Notes: a model not told the origin generated them from the sequence alone. A stretch of 64,000 nt of DNA from [Flexibacter] sp. ATCC 35208 (GCF_001975825.1 NZ_MTKN01000003.1:62001-126000); one strand, 5' to 3'; counted from the first letter of the stretch, positions 1 through 9,104 are shown. Made by a program: numbers and translations.

Positions 1-1
1 C

Positions 2-637
2 TTACACAAACTGGGTGTGAATGTCATCCTCAATACATTTGTGAAAGAGTATGATGGGGAAACCCTTACCCTTAGCAATGGAGAAAAACTGCAAAGTAAA
101 TCTCTGCTGTGGGCGGCAGGTGTAAAAGGCGTGCCCGTGAACGGTATCCCTACAGATATCATCGCTCCCGCCGGACGCATCATTGTGGATGAATTCAACG
201 TGGTAAAAGGATATGAAAATATCTATGCCGTAGGTGATATCGCACAGATGGTGAATGATCCGGAACGCTTTCCTAAAGGCTATCCAATGGTAGCACAGGT
301 AGCCATTCAGCAAGGAGTGAACGTGGCGCACAATATCAGGTTTATTGCCAAAGGACAGAAATCTGCTATCAAACCATTTAGGTATAAAGACCTCGGCAGC
401 ATGGCGACCATTGGTCGTAACAAAGCGGTTGCTGAGTTTTTTGGAATGAAAATCAGTGGGTACTTTGCATGGATCGTGTGGATGCTGGTGCACCTGATGA
501 GCTTATTGGGATTCAGGAATAAACTGGTGGTGCTTACAAACTGGTTTTATAGATATTTTACTTTTGACAGAGGTACGAGAATTATTATAAAGAGAGGTGC
601 GGCCAATATTGTGAAATTGAGACAAACAGTACAGTAA
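2..637 (+). CDS. ndh: NADH dehydrogenase type 2 (NDH-2), C-terminal part, cut by window start
   Basis: This is the last ~211 residues of a flavoprotein NADH:quinone oxidoreductase that passes electrons from NADH to menaquinone at the inner face of the membrane without pumping protons. The frame is open to the window edge (residues LHKLG precede the first GTG at 17), so the start lies upstream. Visible marks are the LLWAAGVKG segment, the second FAD-binding motif IYAVGDIAQM, the VAIQQGVNVAHNI stretch and the hydrophobic C-terminal anchor FAWIVWMLVHLMSLLGFRNK typical of NDH-2. It ends at TAA 635-637, just before a strong hairpin terminator. The family is clear; the exact quinone is inferred. 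Confidence 0.9.
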   Translation, partial: LHKLGVNVILNTFVKEYDGETLTLSNGEKLQSKSLLWAAGVKGVPVNGIPTDIIAPAGRIIVDEFNVVKGYENIYAVGDIAQMVNDPERFPKGYPMVAQVAIQQGVNVAHNIRFIAKGQKSAIKPFRYKDLGSMATIGRNKAVAEFFGMKISGYFAWIVWMLVHLMSLLGFRNKLVVLTNWFYRYFTFDRGTRIIIKRGAANIVKLRQTVQ

Positions 638-651
638 ATCGTATAGTCAAT

Positions 652-727
652 TTAAAAGCTGGCCGCAGGCCATAGATAAAACAAAAAACGCTTTCGCCAT
701 AGGCGAAAGCGTTTTTTGTTTTATCTA
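652..727. terminator. Bidirectional terminator, repeat cassette copy 1
   Basis: A perfect 26-bp inverted repeat (673-698 against 702-727, loop ATA) has the core AACGCTTTCGCC and A/T-rich outer arms that give a U-tract on both strands. It lies between the convergent ndh and plug genes, and the minus-strand stop codon (721-723) is inside its right arm. It is preceded by TTAAAAGCTGGCCGCAGGCC (652-671). The same arrangement recurs at 6582-6650. Confidence 0.9.
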
Positions 728-2007
728 TTTAATCTCGAATTCAACGTCACCGTACTCACCAACTCATCATACCTCCCTCCCAAATCTCTATAATACAATA
801 GTATAGTATAATTATTCTCCGTCTCCCACCAATCGCCCTCAGTCTCTGTCGTACTCGGCCTGGCATCCGGATCCCTCGTATCCAGCAACGCATATTCATA
901 ATTATAAAAACCCTGCTTCAAAAACATCGTTCCCTCATAAGCCCTCGTCTGCGGGTTATACACCATCTTACTCGCGTCATTGTATTCATAATTTGTCAAT
1001 TCCCCTATCAGGTACAGATCAAACCCTGCATACGGCTCCGGCGCAGGATAAGTAAAATGTACCGTTCCATAATCCGCTTCATAAAACGGATCATAATTAT
1101 CAATCGTCGCTAAAAAGTACATGCCGTTATAATCCTTCACGTAAGAATACATCGTATTCCCCCTTGGATAATCCGGCATCACATATACATCCGTACCATC
1201 AGGGTGATAATCTGACTTCTTCACACGTTCCGTCTGCAACCGGAAACTCCTCAGATCAATCCATCTCCACTCCTTCCCTGCCGGAAACTGACAATCCATC
1301 TCCGCATTATACTCAATCGTATTCCCCTTTATAAACATCGGCTTCGGATTCAGTATCGGAAAATCCCACCTGTAGTTCTGCAAGATCACCACCTTCAACT
1401 GATCAAAAGGATTCACCACATTCAACCCACCTGTACTCACCGTAAAATTCACCTTCTGATTCGTCTTGAACACCTTTGGCGATACCGGTTGCTGTATCAC
1501 GCCACTCAACCCTCCTTTATTACTCACTACCAGCAATCGCTTTGTAAATGCCAGTTGCGACGTATCGCTATCCAGGTATACCTTCAGCAGGTAATTGCCC
1601 GCCTTTGTAGGCATGCAATTTGCATTCGGCAACGACAGTTCGTAATGTGTATATCGTACCAGCGCTATACTGGAAAATTTATAATTCGTAATCCTGTTCT
1701 CAGAAAAACCCCTCAGGTATTCCAGCTGATTGATATTGGCGGGTGTCCAGTCTGCATTACACAACTGTAATGTATAATAGTAGTTTTTGACATCCGCATC
1801 CAGATCATCAAATGTAAGATCCACGGCATCCCCACTCAGTGAAATAAGGGGGAAAGCTGTCTGATCGCCGGACTGATTCAGTTTTACAGACCTGATATTA
1901 TTGTAGTAAATGTGACCAGGTCCATAGATGTTATCCTGCGCTACTGCCGGAATAAAGTATAACAGCAGCCCGATTACAGGTATACAGAAGTAGGGCTTTA
2001 TCATCAT
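721..2007 (-). CDS. Type IX secretion system plug-domain protein (former DUF5103)
   Basis: This 428-residue protein is predicted to be exported: an N-terminal signal peptide ends near VAQDN at residue ~24. The mature part begins with the family signature NIYGPGHIYYNNIRSVKLN and continues with FDDLDADVKNYYYTLQLCNADW and EYLRGF, typical of the DUF5103 family renamed T9SS plug. In Flavobacterium a protein of this type occupies the SprA translocon when it is idle. Two in-frame ATGs (2007, 2004) are possible starts. No other T9SS gene is in the window. Family assignment is strong; the role in this organism is inferred. Confidence 0.85.
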   Translation of the reverse strand: MMIKPYFCIPVIGLLLYFIPAVAQDNIYGPGHIYYNNIRSVKLNQSGDQTAFPLISLSGDAVDLTFDDLDADVKNYYYTLQLCNADWTPANINQLEYLRGFSENRITNYKFSSIALVRYTHYELSLPNANCMPTKAGNYLLKVYLDSDTSQLAFTKRLLVVSNKGGLSGVIQQPVSPKVFKTNQKVNFTVSTGGLNVVNPFDQLKVVILQNYRWDFPILNPKPMFIKGNTIEYNAEMDCQFPAGKEWRWIDLRSFRLQTERVKKSDYHPDGTDVYVMPDYPRGNTMYSYVKDYNGMYFLATIDNYDPFYEADYGTVHFTYPAPEPYAGFDLYLIGELTNYEYNDASKMVYNPQTRAYEGTMFLKQGFYNYEYALLDTRDPDARPSTTETEGDWWETENNYTILLYYRDLGGRYDELVSTVTLNSRLNR

Positions 2008-2089
2008 AACTTATCTATATAGGAATGTTAAGGTACGACCTTTTCCCCGGCTAGTGGCAAAACCCTCTTTTACCCATCAGAAAATTTGA

Positions 2090-2097
2090 TACATTTG
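2090..2097 (+). promoter_or_regulatory. -7 box TACATTTG of the LolE/FtsX-type permease
   Basis: The box matches the Bacteroidota consensus TAnnTTTG and ends only 4 bases before the ATG at 2102. The transcript is therefore predicted to start at or next to the start codon (leaderless). Confidence 0.6.
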
Positions 2098-2101
2098 TCT
2101 C

Positions 2102-3334
2102 ATGCGTTTATCGTTCTTCGTTGCCAGAAGGATCGCCTTCAACCGGTCCGGCTCTTTTTCCAGGTTCATCATCAACATTGCCGTGGTAGCCACCGCTATC
2201 AGCGTAGCTGTTATGATTCTGGCAATCGCGTTGGTAAACGGTTTTCAGCAGGTCATTCAGCAAAAGATCTTCAGCTTTTGGGGGCATATGCATATTAACA
2301 ATTACCAGGCTAACGCTGGTCCCCTCACAGAACAGATCCCATTCGAAGCAGATACTAACATTGTCAGCTACCTGAAAAAAATAAATGGTATCAACACCGT
2401 GAATCTTTACGCCACTAAATCGGCTATCATCAAGGCGGAGAAAGACCTTTCCGGTGTAATTTTCAAAGGCGTGGACCGTAATTATAACTGGTCTCACATT
2501 CAGCATTTTATGCAGTCTGGCAATGTCATTCACTTCAATGACACCAGCTATGCACCGGAAATTATCATTTCCAGCACCATGGCCAAAGAGCTGCAACTGA
2601 AAGTCAACGACCCTCTGATCATTTATTTTATACAAGGCGCAGGCCTTACCCCAAGAGCCAGAAAGCTCAAGGTAACGGGCATCTATAAAACAGCTGTGGA
2701 AGAATATGACAAGACCTACGTCATTGGTGACCTGGAGCTGATCCGCAAACTGAATAACTGGCCGGTAGGCAGCATAGGCGGATATGAAATATTCATTGAT
2801 GATTACCGTAAAATGACCGAAATAGGGGAAGAATCGTTAAACGGTATTCCTGATAAACTGGCTCTCCGCACTATCAAAGACATCTATCCAAATATCTTTG
2901 ACTGGCTGGAACTGCAGGATAAAAATGAGATCATCATCCTCGTCATTATGGCCATCGTGGCAGTTATCAACATGATCACCGCCATCCTGATCCTCATTCT
3001 CGAACGTACGAATATGATAGGCATACTAAAAGCACTCGGTATGCGTAACGGCAATATCCAGCGTATTTTCATCTACCAGGCAGGGTATATCGTACTGGCT
3101 GGATTAATCATAGGTGATATACTGGGTGTAGGTCTGGCGATGTTACAAAAGACAACCGGCTTTTTGAAGCTGGACGAAGAAAGTTATTATATGTCTGCAG
3201 CCGCGATAGACCTGCATTGGTATCATGTTGTCCTCATCAACCTGGGTACTTTCCTCATTTGCCTGCTCATCCTCACCATACCGTCTTTGGTTACACGAAA
3301 GATCACACCTGTAAAAGCATTACAGTTTAAATAA
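2102..3334 (+). CDS. LolE/FtsX-family ABC transporter permease
   Basis: This 410-residue inner-membrane protein has the MacB/FtsX-family layout: one N-terminal transmembrane helix (residues ~22-45), a periplasmic domain of ~200 residues, then three C-terminal helices (around 275-300, 320-345 and 370-395) and a final VKALQFK. The opening residues LSFFVARRIAF are typical of the LolC/E lipoprotein-releasing permeases, which move lipoproteins from the inner membrane to LolA. No ATPase is adjacent, so the partner is encoded elsewhere. The last 8 bases overlap the 3' end of the convergent methyltransferase gene. The exact substrate is not shown. Confidence 0.85.
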   Translation: MRLSFFVARRIAFNRSGSFSRFIINIAVVATAISVAVMILAIALVNGFQQVIQQKIFSFWGHMHINNYQANAGPLTEQIPFEADTNIVSYLKKINGINTVNLYATKSAIIKAEKDLSGVIFKGVDRNYNWSHIQHFMQSGNVIHFNDTSYAPEIIISSTMAKELQLKVNDPLIIYFIQGAGLTPRARKLKVTGIYKTAVEEYDKTYVIGDLELIRKLNNWPVGSIGGYEIFIDDYRKMTEIGEESLNGIPDKLALRTIKDIYPNIFDWLELQDKNEIIILVIMAIVAVINMITAILILILERTNMIGILKALGMRNGNIQRIFIYQAGYIVLAGLIIGDILGVGLAMLQKTTGFLKLDEESYYMSAAAIDLHWYHVVLINLGTFLICLLILTIPSLVTRKITPVKALQFK

Positions 3335-4058
3335 GCAATCGCCCACAGATAATTCCCGCTGCCACACCGGCATTCAGGGATTCAGCCCCACCCAGTCTGG
3401 GAATGGTGAGCTTGTGCGTAGCAGCTGCGATCACGGCATCACTCAATCCTTTTGACTCATTGCCGATCAGGATGATGCCTTCCGCGATTTTGGAGAAGGA
3501 AGTAATATCCGTTCCGTGCAGGGTGGCGGCATAAGAAGGAACTTCTGCGTTTTCCAGTAAGGGTAAGAGATCTGTTTCAATGATGTTCACTCTGGCAATA
3601 CTGCCCATGGTAGCCTGGATCGTCTTGGGGTTATACACATCTACACAATCCGGTGTGCAGATCAGTTGTCTGATGCCAAACCAATCAGCTATCCGTATCA
3701 GGGTGCCCATATTTCCGGGGTCCTGGATCGTGTCTAATGCAAGTGACACCTGGCCTTTCAGTACCAAAGGCGCTGCTTTCGGAATATCTATCAGTGCCAG
3801 GGCCTGATTGGGGGTAGTCAGGGCAGATAATTGTTTTAATACATGTGCTTCTACCTCGATGAAAGGTACGCGTCCTTTCAATAACTGTTCATGCCCACTG
3901 AGCCACTCTTTGGTAGCATACACTTCTCTCACCGTCATGCCCCCGGATACCAGCTCAGGAACGATCTTATCACCTTCAGCAATGAACTGGCCAGATTTTT
4001 GACGGTATTTTTTATGCTGTAATGATTGAATATACTTAATTTGCGCCTTTGACAACAT
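3327..4058 (-). CDS. TrmH/SpoU-family RNA 2'-O-methyltransferase
   Basis: This 243-residue SPOUT methyltransferase has an N-terminal substrate-binding part (FIAEGDKIVPELV) and the knotted SAM-binding domain. Its motifs are visible in order: LDTIQDPGNMGTLIRIADWFG, IGNESKGLSD and ESLNAGVAAGI. Enzymes of this group methylate the ribose of rRNA or tRNA; the target base cannot be read from sequence. The ATG at 4058 lies 5 bases after a good promoter box. The gene is divergent from tamL, a common pairing in Bacteroidota as far as I recall. Confidence 0.88.
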   Translation of the reverse strand: MLSKAQIKYIQSLQHKKYRQKSGQFIAEGDKIVPELVSGGMTVREVYATKEWLSGHEQLLKGRVPFIEVEAHVLKQLSALTTPNQALALIDIPKAAPLVLKGQVSLALDTIQDPGNMGTLIRIADWFGIRQLICTPDCVDVYNPKTIQATMGSIARVNIIETDLLPLLENAEVPSYAATLHGTDITSFSKIAEGIILIGNESKGLSDAVIAAATHKLTIPRLGGAESLNAGVAAGIICGRLLI

Positions 4059-4063
4059 AGGAC

Positions 4064-4090
4064 CAAACCTACATGAATTCTTTTAATCGG
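4064..4090 (-). promoter_or_regulatory. Promoter of the RNA methyltransferase gene
   Basis: On the minus strand the sequence reads TTTG, 19 bases, TAGGTTTG (-7 box at 4064-4071), a full match to the -33/-7 consensus. Only 5 bases separate the box from the ATG at 4058, so the mRNA is predicted to be leaderless. Confidence 0.65.
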
Positions 4091-4164
4091 CAAAGCCACA
4101 CAGGTAATGGTTCTATGTACGTCATGGAATTCTTGCTATAAACAATAAACATTGTATTGACTTG

Positions 4165-6576
4165 ATGCAGCGGCCAACCTTTCTGAATCTTCTTGTTTCA
4201 ACGATAACCATACTGGTGCTGGCTGCCTGTTCCAATACTAAATACCTGCAAAGCAACCAGCAACTATTCATTCAGAGCAATGTGAACGTAAAAGGAGATG
4301 CCACATCCGCCGAAAAACAGGATATCCACGCCTCCCTCGCTTCCAAACAGCTCATGATGCAGCAGTCCAATACCTCATTCATCGGCACCCGCATGAAAGT
4401 GTGGCTCTACAACCAGAAAAATAAAGAGAAAAAATCCAACTGGTTCTGGAACCTGATGCTCTCCAAGCGTAACCTGGAAGAACCTGTAGTCTACGATTCC
4501 ATGAAAACCAAAGAATCGGTAAAAAGAATGGTGAGCTACCTGAATAACCAGGGCTACTTCTACGCTACCGTGGACTATAAGGAAACTACCAGGCACCAGA
4601 AGACAAGCCTAACTTATTTGGTAAATACCGGCAAGAACTTCGTGATCAACAGTATCCGATACGAAGTACCCGATACCAACATCCTTAAAGTGGTACAGCA
4701 AACCGAAAAACTCTCCCTTATCAAAACGGGCATGTCTTACAAACAGGAACTACTGGGCAGTGAAAGGGAAAGATTGATGCGGGTAGTGCGCAATGCCGGT
4801 TACTATAAATTTGACAGGGATGCTATCGAGTTTGAAATCGATACGCTGCACAAAACCCTCTTCCGCAACCTCATGAACCCTTTTGAAGGGATCATCAACG
4901 TATACAACGAAAAAAAAGGACAGGATAACCCCAAAATGGATATCACTGTCAAAATAAGGAACCCGGACGACACCAGCACCCGCTACCAGCAGTATCACCT
5001 GGATAGTGTGTATGTGTATCCTGATTATCCCAGCTACGGCAATACCAACGATACGATATTCAAGCGCCTGGAACTGAATGACCTCGTCATCCGCTACCGC
5101 CAGAATATGTTCAAACCCAGGGTGATTCAGCACTCCATCAGCCTGCACAATGGCGAACTCTATTCCCAGCAAAAGACTAACGACGCCATCAGCCACCTCT
5201 ATGACCTGGGTGCATGGCAGTTCGTGACCCTTCAGTTCAGGGAAAGCAAAACGCAACCAAACACACTGGAAACCTACCTCTTCCTGGCGCCTAAGCGTAA
5301 ACAGGAGTTGGGAGCCAACTTTGAGGTGAGTACATCGTCCGACTACCTGCTCGGTAGCGGTGTCAGCCTGAACTATAAACACCTGAACGTAGGTCGCTCA
5401 GCCACCCAGCTCACTGTTAGTCTGAATGGCGGTATTGAACTGATCCGTAACCAGGGTAATTGGGTATTGCAGTCCCAGGAGATCGGCGGACAGGTGAGTC
5501 TGATCTTTCCACGCTTTATCACGCCTTTCCATATCGCGTCTACCCGTACAGGGGTAAAAACCCGCCTCACAACGGGTATTGACTACCTGACACGTACCGA
5601 TAAGTTTTATATTTCCAATATCAATGCCTCCTTTGGTTATGAGTGGAAAGAGTCTGCTTATAAAGCATGGAATGTAAAACCGATCTCACTAAACTATGTA
5701 GGCGTAAACCTGAACCCAACGTTCAAGGCAACGACCGTGGCAAATAACCCTTATCTGAAACGGAGCTTTGAACCGGCTTTCATAGGTGGGGAAAACCTCA
5801 CTTACATCTATAGCAACAATGACCTGCTGCATAAACTGCATAATTCCTACTTCAGGGCCAATATCGAAGAATCCGGTGCATGGCTGAATGGGATCAATAG
5901 CCTGATGAGCGCTGCATTTGGTACTACCAATGACCTGGAATCGCTCACCAACATGGATATTGCGAGCTTCATTAAGATGGAAGCCGATTACCGTCATTAC
6001 TGGAACCTGACACCGCACACTACGCTGGCGACACGTATTTACGGTGGCGTGGGCATTCCTTATGGCAAGTCGAGTGTAATGCCTTATATCCGCCAGTTTA
6101 CCGCGGGTGGATCGAATAGTATACGTGCCTGGAGGCTGCGTACCTTAGGTCCTGGTACATTTAAAGATACATCAGCCACAGCGGCTACCTTCCCTGATCA
6201 GACAGGTGATATGAAGCTGGAAGGGAATATTGAATACCGTTTTGACTTATTGCGTCTTTTCAATGGAAGTGTGAACCTGAAGGGCGCGACTTTCGTGGAT
6301 ATGGGTAATATCTGGATGTTGAAGAAAGATACTTCCCGCGCAGGTTCTGAGTTCAGGCTGAACAAACTCTACCACGACCTCGCGATTGGTACCGGTGCTG
6401 GTTTAAGACTTGACTTCTCTTTCTTCCTGATACGCCTGGATTGGGGTATACCTGTGAAGGTGCCTTATTTTACAGGGAATAAAGATGGCTGGTTTTTGAG
6501 TGAGTGGGACCTGGGCAGTGGAAGCTGGCGCAGGGATCATATTATCTGGAACGTGGCGATTGGGTATCCATTCTAA
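4165..6576 (+). CDS. tamL: TamL, BamA-family outer-membrane assembly lipoprotein
   Basis: This 803-residue Omp85-family protein has a lipobox instead of a normal signal peptide: the hydrophobic N-terminus runs into LVLAACSNTKYL, so Cys is lipidated. Periplasmic POTRA-like repeats follow (residues ~30-370), then a C-terminal beta-barrel with the family's FTAGGSNSIRAW segment and a terminal aromatic residue (NVAIGYPF). TamL works with TamB in inserting outer-membrane proteins in Bacteroidota. The ATG at 4165 was chosen over the adjoining TTG at 4162. tamB is not in the window. Confidence 0.9.
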   Translation: MQRPTFLNLLVSTITILVLAACSNTKYLQSNQQLFIQSNVNVKGDATSAEKQDIHASLASKQLMMQQSNTSFIGTRMKVWLYNQKNKEKKSNWFWNLMLSKRNLEEPVVYDSMKTKESVKRMVSYLNNQGYFYATVDYKETTRHQKTSLTYLVNTGKNFVINSIRYEVPDTNILKVVQQTEKLSLIKTGMSYKQELLGSERERLMRVVRNAGYYKFDRDAIEFEIDTLHKTLFRNLMNPFEGIINVYNEKKGQDNPKMDITVKIRNPDDTSTRYQQYHLDSVYVYPDYPSYGNTNDTIFKRLELNDLVIRYRQNMFKPRVIQHSISLHNGELYSQQKTNDAISHLYDLGAWQFVTLQFRESKTQPNTLETYLFLAPKRKQELGANFEVSTSSDYLLGSGVSLNYKHLNVGRSATQLTVSLNGGIELIRNQGNWVLQSQEIGGQVSLIFPRFITPFHIASTRTGVKTRLTTGIDYLTRTDKFYISNINASFGYEWKESAYKAWNVKPISLNYVGVNLNPTFKATTVANNPYLKRSFEPAFIGGENLTYIYSNNDLLHKLHNSYFRANIEESGAWLNGINSLMSAAFGTTNDLESLTNMDIASFIKMEADYRHYWNLTPHTTLATRIYGGVGIPYGKSSVMPYIRQFTAGGSNSIRAWRLRTLGPGTFKDTSATAATFPDQTGDMKLEGNIEYRFDLLRLFNGSVNLKGATFVDMGNIWMLKKDTSRAGSEFRLNKLYHDLAIGTGAGLRLDFSFFLIRLDWGIPVKVPYFTGNKDGWFLSEWDLGSGSWRRDHIIWNVAIGYPF

Positions 6577-6581
6577 ACGAA

Positions 6582-6650
6582 TTTTAAAAGCAGGCCGCAG
6601 GCCCGCTCAAACAAAAACGCTTTCGCCCATGGCGAAAGCGTTTTTGTTTT
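6582..6650. terminator. Bidirectional terminator, repeat cassette copy 2
   Basis: A 19-bp perfect stem (6609-6627 against 6631-6649, loop CAT) shares the core AACGCTTTCGCC with the terminator at 673-727. It is preceded by the related TTTTAAAAGCAGGCCGCAGGCC block (6582-6603). It ends both tamL and truB. The truB stop codon (6649-6651) overlaps the end of the right arm, as in copy 1. Confidence 0.9.
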
Positions 6651-7335
6651 ATAAATTTTCGCTTTTAACTTTCTCTATAAAATCCTCCATCCCATAAGCA
6701 TTCTCCAGTTTAAACTCCCCTATCCTCGTTCTGCACAAACTACTCATATATCCACCCACTCCCAGCGCCGCACCAAAGTCATTCGCCAATGAACGGATAT
6801 AAGTACCCGTACTACACTCGACTCTGAAATGTACCACCGGCAATTCTATTGAAGTAATTTCAAACGTCTTGATAAACACCTTTCTCGGCTCCACTTTTAC
6901 TTCCACACCTTTACGTGCGAGCTCATAGATAGGCTTACCATTCTGCTTGATAGCAGAGTGAATAGGTGGCAGCTGCTGCAATTCACCCATGAATTGTGTT
7001 GTTGCAGCCTGAATTATTTCCGGCGTCAAACCATCCAGTGGTTTAAAATCTGTCGGTTCCGATTCCAGGTCATAAGTAGGTGTTACCGCTCCGAGAGTAA
7101 ACGTACCCGTATATTCTTTTTCCTGTGCCTGCACCTCATTGATCTTCTTTGTCATTTTTCCTGTACAGCAAATCAGCAACCCGGTAGCAAGCGGATCCAG
7201 CGTACCTGCATGACCAGTTTTTGCCTTCGTCGTGTTCCTGATTTTCCTCACCACATCAAAAGAAGTCCAGGTCAATGGCTTGTTGATCAGTATCACCTGT
7301 CCTTCTTCGTATTTATTTTTTGCTTGTTGGTTCAT
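6649..7335 (-). CDS. truB: tRNA pseudouridine-55 synthase TruB
   Basis: This enzyme converts U55 in the T-loop of tRNAs to pseudouridine. The TruB signature GHAGTLDPLATGLL contains the catalytic Asp47 (numbering from 7335), followed by KEYTGTFTLG and the STGTYIRSLANDFG segment. An upstream in-frame ATG at 7362 was rejected because it lies upstream of the promoter box TATCTTTG (7340-7347 on the minus strand), which would place the transcript start at about 7335. The resulting protein is 228 residues, the usual short form. It is divergent from the next methyltransferase. Confidence 0.93.
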   Translation of the reverse strand: MNQQAKNKYEEGQVILINKPLTWTSFDVVRKIRNTTKAKTGHAGTLDPLATGLLICCTGKMTKKINEVQAQEKEYTGTFTLGAVTPTYDLESEPTDFKPLDGLTPEIIQAATTQFMGELQQLPPIHSAIKQNGKPIYELARKGVEVKVEPRKVFIKTFEITSIELPVVHFRVECSTGTYIRSLANDFGAALGVGGYMSSLCRTRIGEFKLENAYGMEDFIEKVKSENL

Positions 7336-7339
7336 GCCG

Positions 7340-7347
7340 CAAAGATA
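7340..7347 (-). promoter_or_regulatory. -7 box TATCTTTG of truB
   Basis: A TAnnTTTG match lies 4 bases before the ATG at 7335. It decides the start codon and predicts a leaderless truB mRNA. Confidence 0.55.
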
Positions 7348-7378
7348 TTTTACTATTTTCACACAATTTTCAAAACAT

Positions 7379-8176
7379 ATGTCGTTAATACAACACGGTA
7401 ATGCAGACGTTAGGTATCAGCAGCAAGTTGATAACTCCGTACACTACGTCCTGCCATTTATAGAGACTGCGATGGCCATCACGCCGGATATCCGGATCAT
7501 GGAGATCGGCTGTGGAGAAGGCGGCGTATTAATTCCTTTCCTGGAAAGAGGATGTCATTGTGTGGGTGTAGACCTCTCTGACGACAAGATTGCCCTGGGT
7601 CATCAATACCTGAAGCAATATGTAGATGCAGGTCAAATGCAACTGATCAACAAGAATATTTATGACGTTGATTTTTTGGGAGAGTTCAAACACTCTTTCG
7701 ACCTCATCATTCTCAAAGATGCCATTGAGCACATTCCGGATCAGTCGAAGATCATTGGGTATCTGAAAAACCTGCTCACCCCACGGGGACAGGTATATTT
7801 TGGCTTTCCCCCCTGGTACATGCCACATGGCGGTCACCAGCAGACCTGCCAGAACAAGGTGCTGAATATGATGCCTTATATTCACCTGCTGCCCAACTTC
7901 CTGTACAAAGGATTGCTGCGTGCATTTGGTGAACCACAGGGCATCATCGACGAACTGATGGAAATTAAGGATACAGGGATCTCTATCGAAAGATTTGAGA
8001 AGATTGTGAAGCAACAGGGATATCAGATCTCTAAAAAGCAGTTTTACCTGATCAATCCGATTTACAAATACAAGTTCGGGCTCAAGCCCAGGAAACAATT
8101 TGGCCCGGTTGCGGCATTGCCTTTTGTGCGCAATTTCTTTACGACCTGCGTATATTACAACATTAAGGTTGCATAA
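7379..8176 (+). CDS. Class I SAM-dependent methyltransferase
   Basis: This 265-residue protein has a Rossmann methyltransferase core. Motif I is IMEIGCGEGGVLIPFLE, followed by the acidic VGVDLSDDK after strand 2 and FDLIILKDAIEHI as motif II/post-II. The C-terminal third (FGEPQGIIDEL onward) has no recognisable motif. The substrate is unknown; the layout resembles small-molecule or lipid methyltransferases rather than rRNA enzymes. The ATG at 7379 gives a start consistent with the 43-base divergent spacer to truB; a longer reading frame to 7232 would run through truB. Confidence 0.8.
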   Translation: MSLIQHGNADVRYQQQVDNSVHYVLPFIETAMAITPDIRIMEIGCGEGGVLIPFLERGCHCVGVDLSDDKIALGHQYLKQYVDAGQMQLINKNIYDVDFLGEFKHSFDLIILKDAIEHIPDQSKIIGYLKNLLTPRGQVYFGFPPWYMPHGGHQQTCQNKVLNMMPYIHLLPNFLYKGLLRAFGEPQGIIDELMEIKDTGISIERFEKIVKQQGYQISKKQFYLINPIYKYKFGLKPRKQFGPVAALPFVRNFFTTCVYYNIKVA

Positions 8177-8208
8177 ATAGCGCCAATCAGGCGCTATTAT
8201 GGTATCCA

Positions 8209-8252
8209 AAAGAACAGAGGATGTATCAGCTTTGATACATCCTCTGTTCTTT
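8209..8252 (+). terminator. Terminator after the methyltransferase
   Basis: A perfect 20-bp stem (8209-8228 against 8233-8252) with loop GCTT is flanked by A/T-rich ends. A smaller hairpin (ATAGCGCC/GGCGCTAT) lies just upstream at 8177-8197. Confidence 0.8.
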
Positions 8253-8347
8253 AAAAATGGTTTTCATTCCCAGTTGAAGAATTCCCTCTTTCATGAATGT
8301 TTTTCCTGAAAATGGTTTTCATCCCCCGTTGGTGAATAACCTCTTCC
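8253..8347. repeat. Imperfect tandem duplication of ~40 bases
   Basis: Two related blocks, 8253-8292 and 8308-8347, share AAAATGGTTTTCAT followed by a diverged CCC..GTTG..GAA..CCTCTT tail, with a 55-base offset. There is no ORF. The block lies between the methyltransferase terminator and the aroE stop. Confidence 0.6.
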
Positions 8348-8357
8348 GTAAATATTT

Positions 8358-9098
8358 TTATACTTTTTCATTCCAGATTTCCCAACTCGCCTCTGCCTGT
8401 AAGATCAGCATCTCATGGCCATTTTTGATTGTCGCTCCCCGATCTGCGCCTTTTTGTAAGAAGGCGGTGATAGCAGGATTGTAAATCAGATCGTACAACA
8501 GATGTTGCTCATTCATCAGCTCGTAAGGCAATGCCGGTGCTGCATCTACATGTGGGTACATGCCCAGCGGCGTTGTATTAATGATCAGGGTATGTGTCGC
8601 GATCACATCGGCAGTAATGTCACTATAAGTGATGTTTTGAGGACCTGCCTGTCTGCTTACTAACTGATAAGGGATATTCAGCGCTTCCAGTACATATTGT
8701 ACGGCTTTGGCAGCGCCACCGGTACCCAATACCAGTGCTTTGTTGTGATGGGGTTGCAGCAACGGTTCCAGGGAACGCCTGAACCCGATGGCATCGGTAT
8801 TATGCCCGATCCTGCGGCCATTGATAAAACGGATACAATTCACCGCTTTTATTTTGGCCGCAGCAGGACTCAGTTCATCCAGGTAAGGGATCACTGCTTC
8901 CTTGTAAGGAATGGTGACATTTAACCCCTGTAGCTCCTCACCGTATTGTGCCATTAATGGTGTCAACTCAGTAATAGCCGGCAGTGAAAAGCTGTCATAC
9001 ACGCATCCCAGGATGCCTTCTCTGGCAAACTTTTCCGCAAAGAAACCTTTGGAAAAAGAATGGCTCAGCGGGTATCCTATCAGACCATATACCTTCAT
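8358..9098 (-). CDS. aroE: Shikimate dehydrogenase
   Basis: AroE reduces 3-dehydroshikimate to shikimate with NADPH in the aromatic amino acid pathway. Visible marks are GLIGYPLSHSFSK at the N-terminus (shikimate-binding Ser residues), NVTIPYKE with the catalytic Lys, the dinucleotide motif VLGTGGAAKAV and TTPLGMYP. The protein is 246 residues, slightly shorter than the E. coli enzyme. The ATG at 9098 follows the comA-like stop by 6 bases; a GTG at 9101 is also in frame. The two genes form an operon. Confidence 0.93.
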   Translation of the reverse strand: MKVYGLIGYPLSHSFSKGFFAEKFAREGILGCVYDSFSLPAITELTPLMAQYGEELQGLNVTIPYKEAVIPYLDELSPAAAKIKAVNCIRFINGRRIGHNTDAIGFRRSLEPLLQPHHNKALVLGTGGAAKAVQYVLEALNIPYQLVSRQAGPQNITYSDITADVIATHTLIINTTPLGMYPHVDAAPALPYELMNEQHLLYDLIYNPAITAFLQKGADRGATIKNGHEMLILQAEASWEIWNEKV

Positions 9099-9104
9099 CA
9101 CTAA

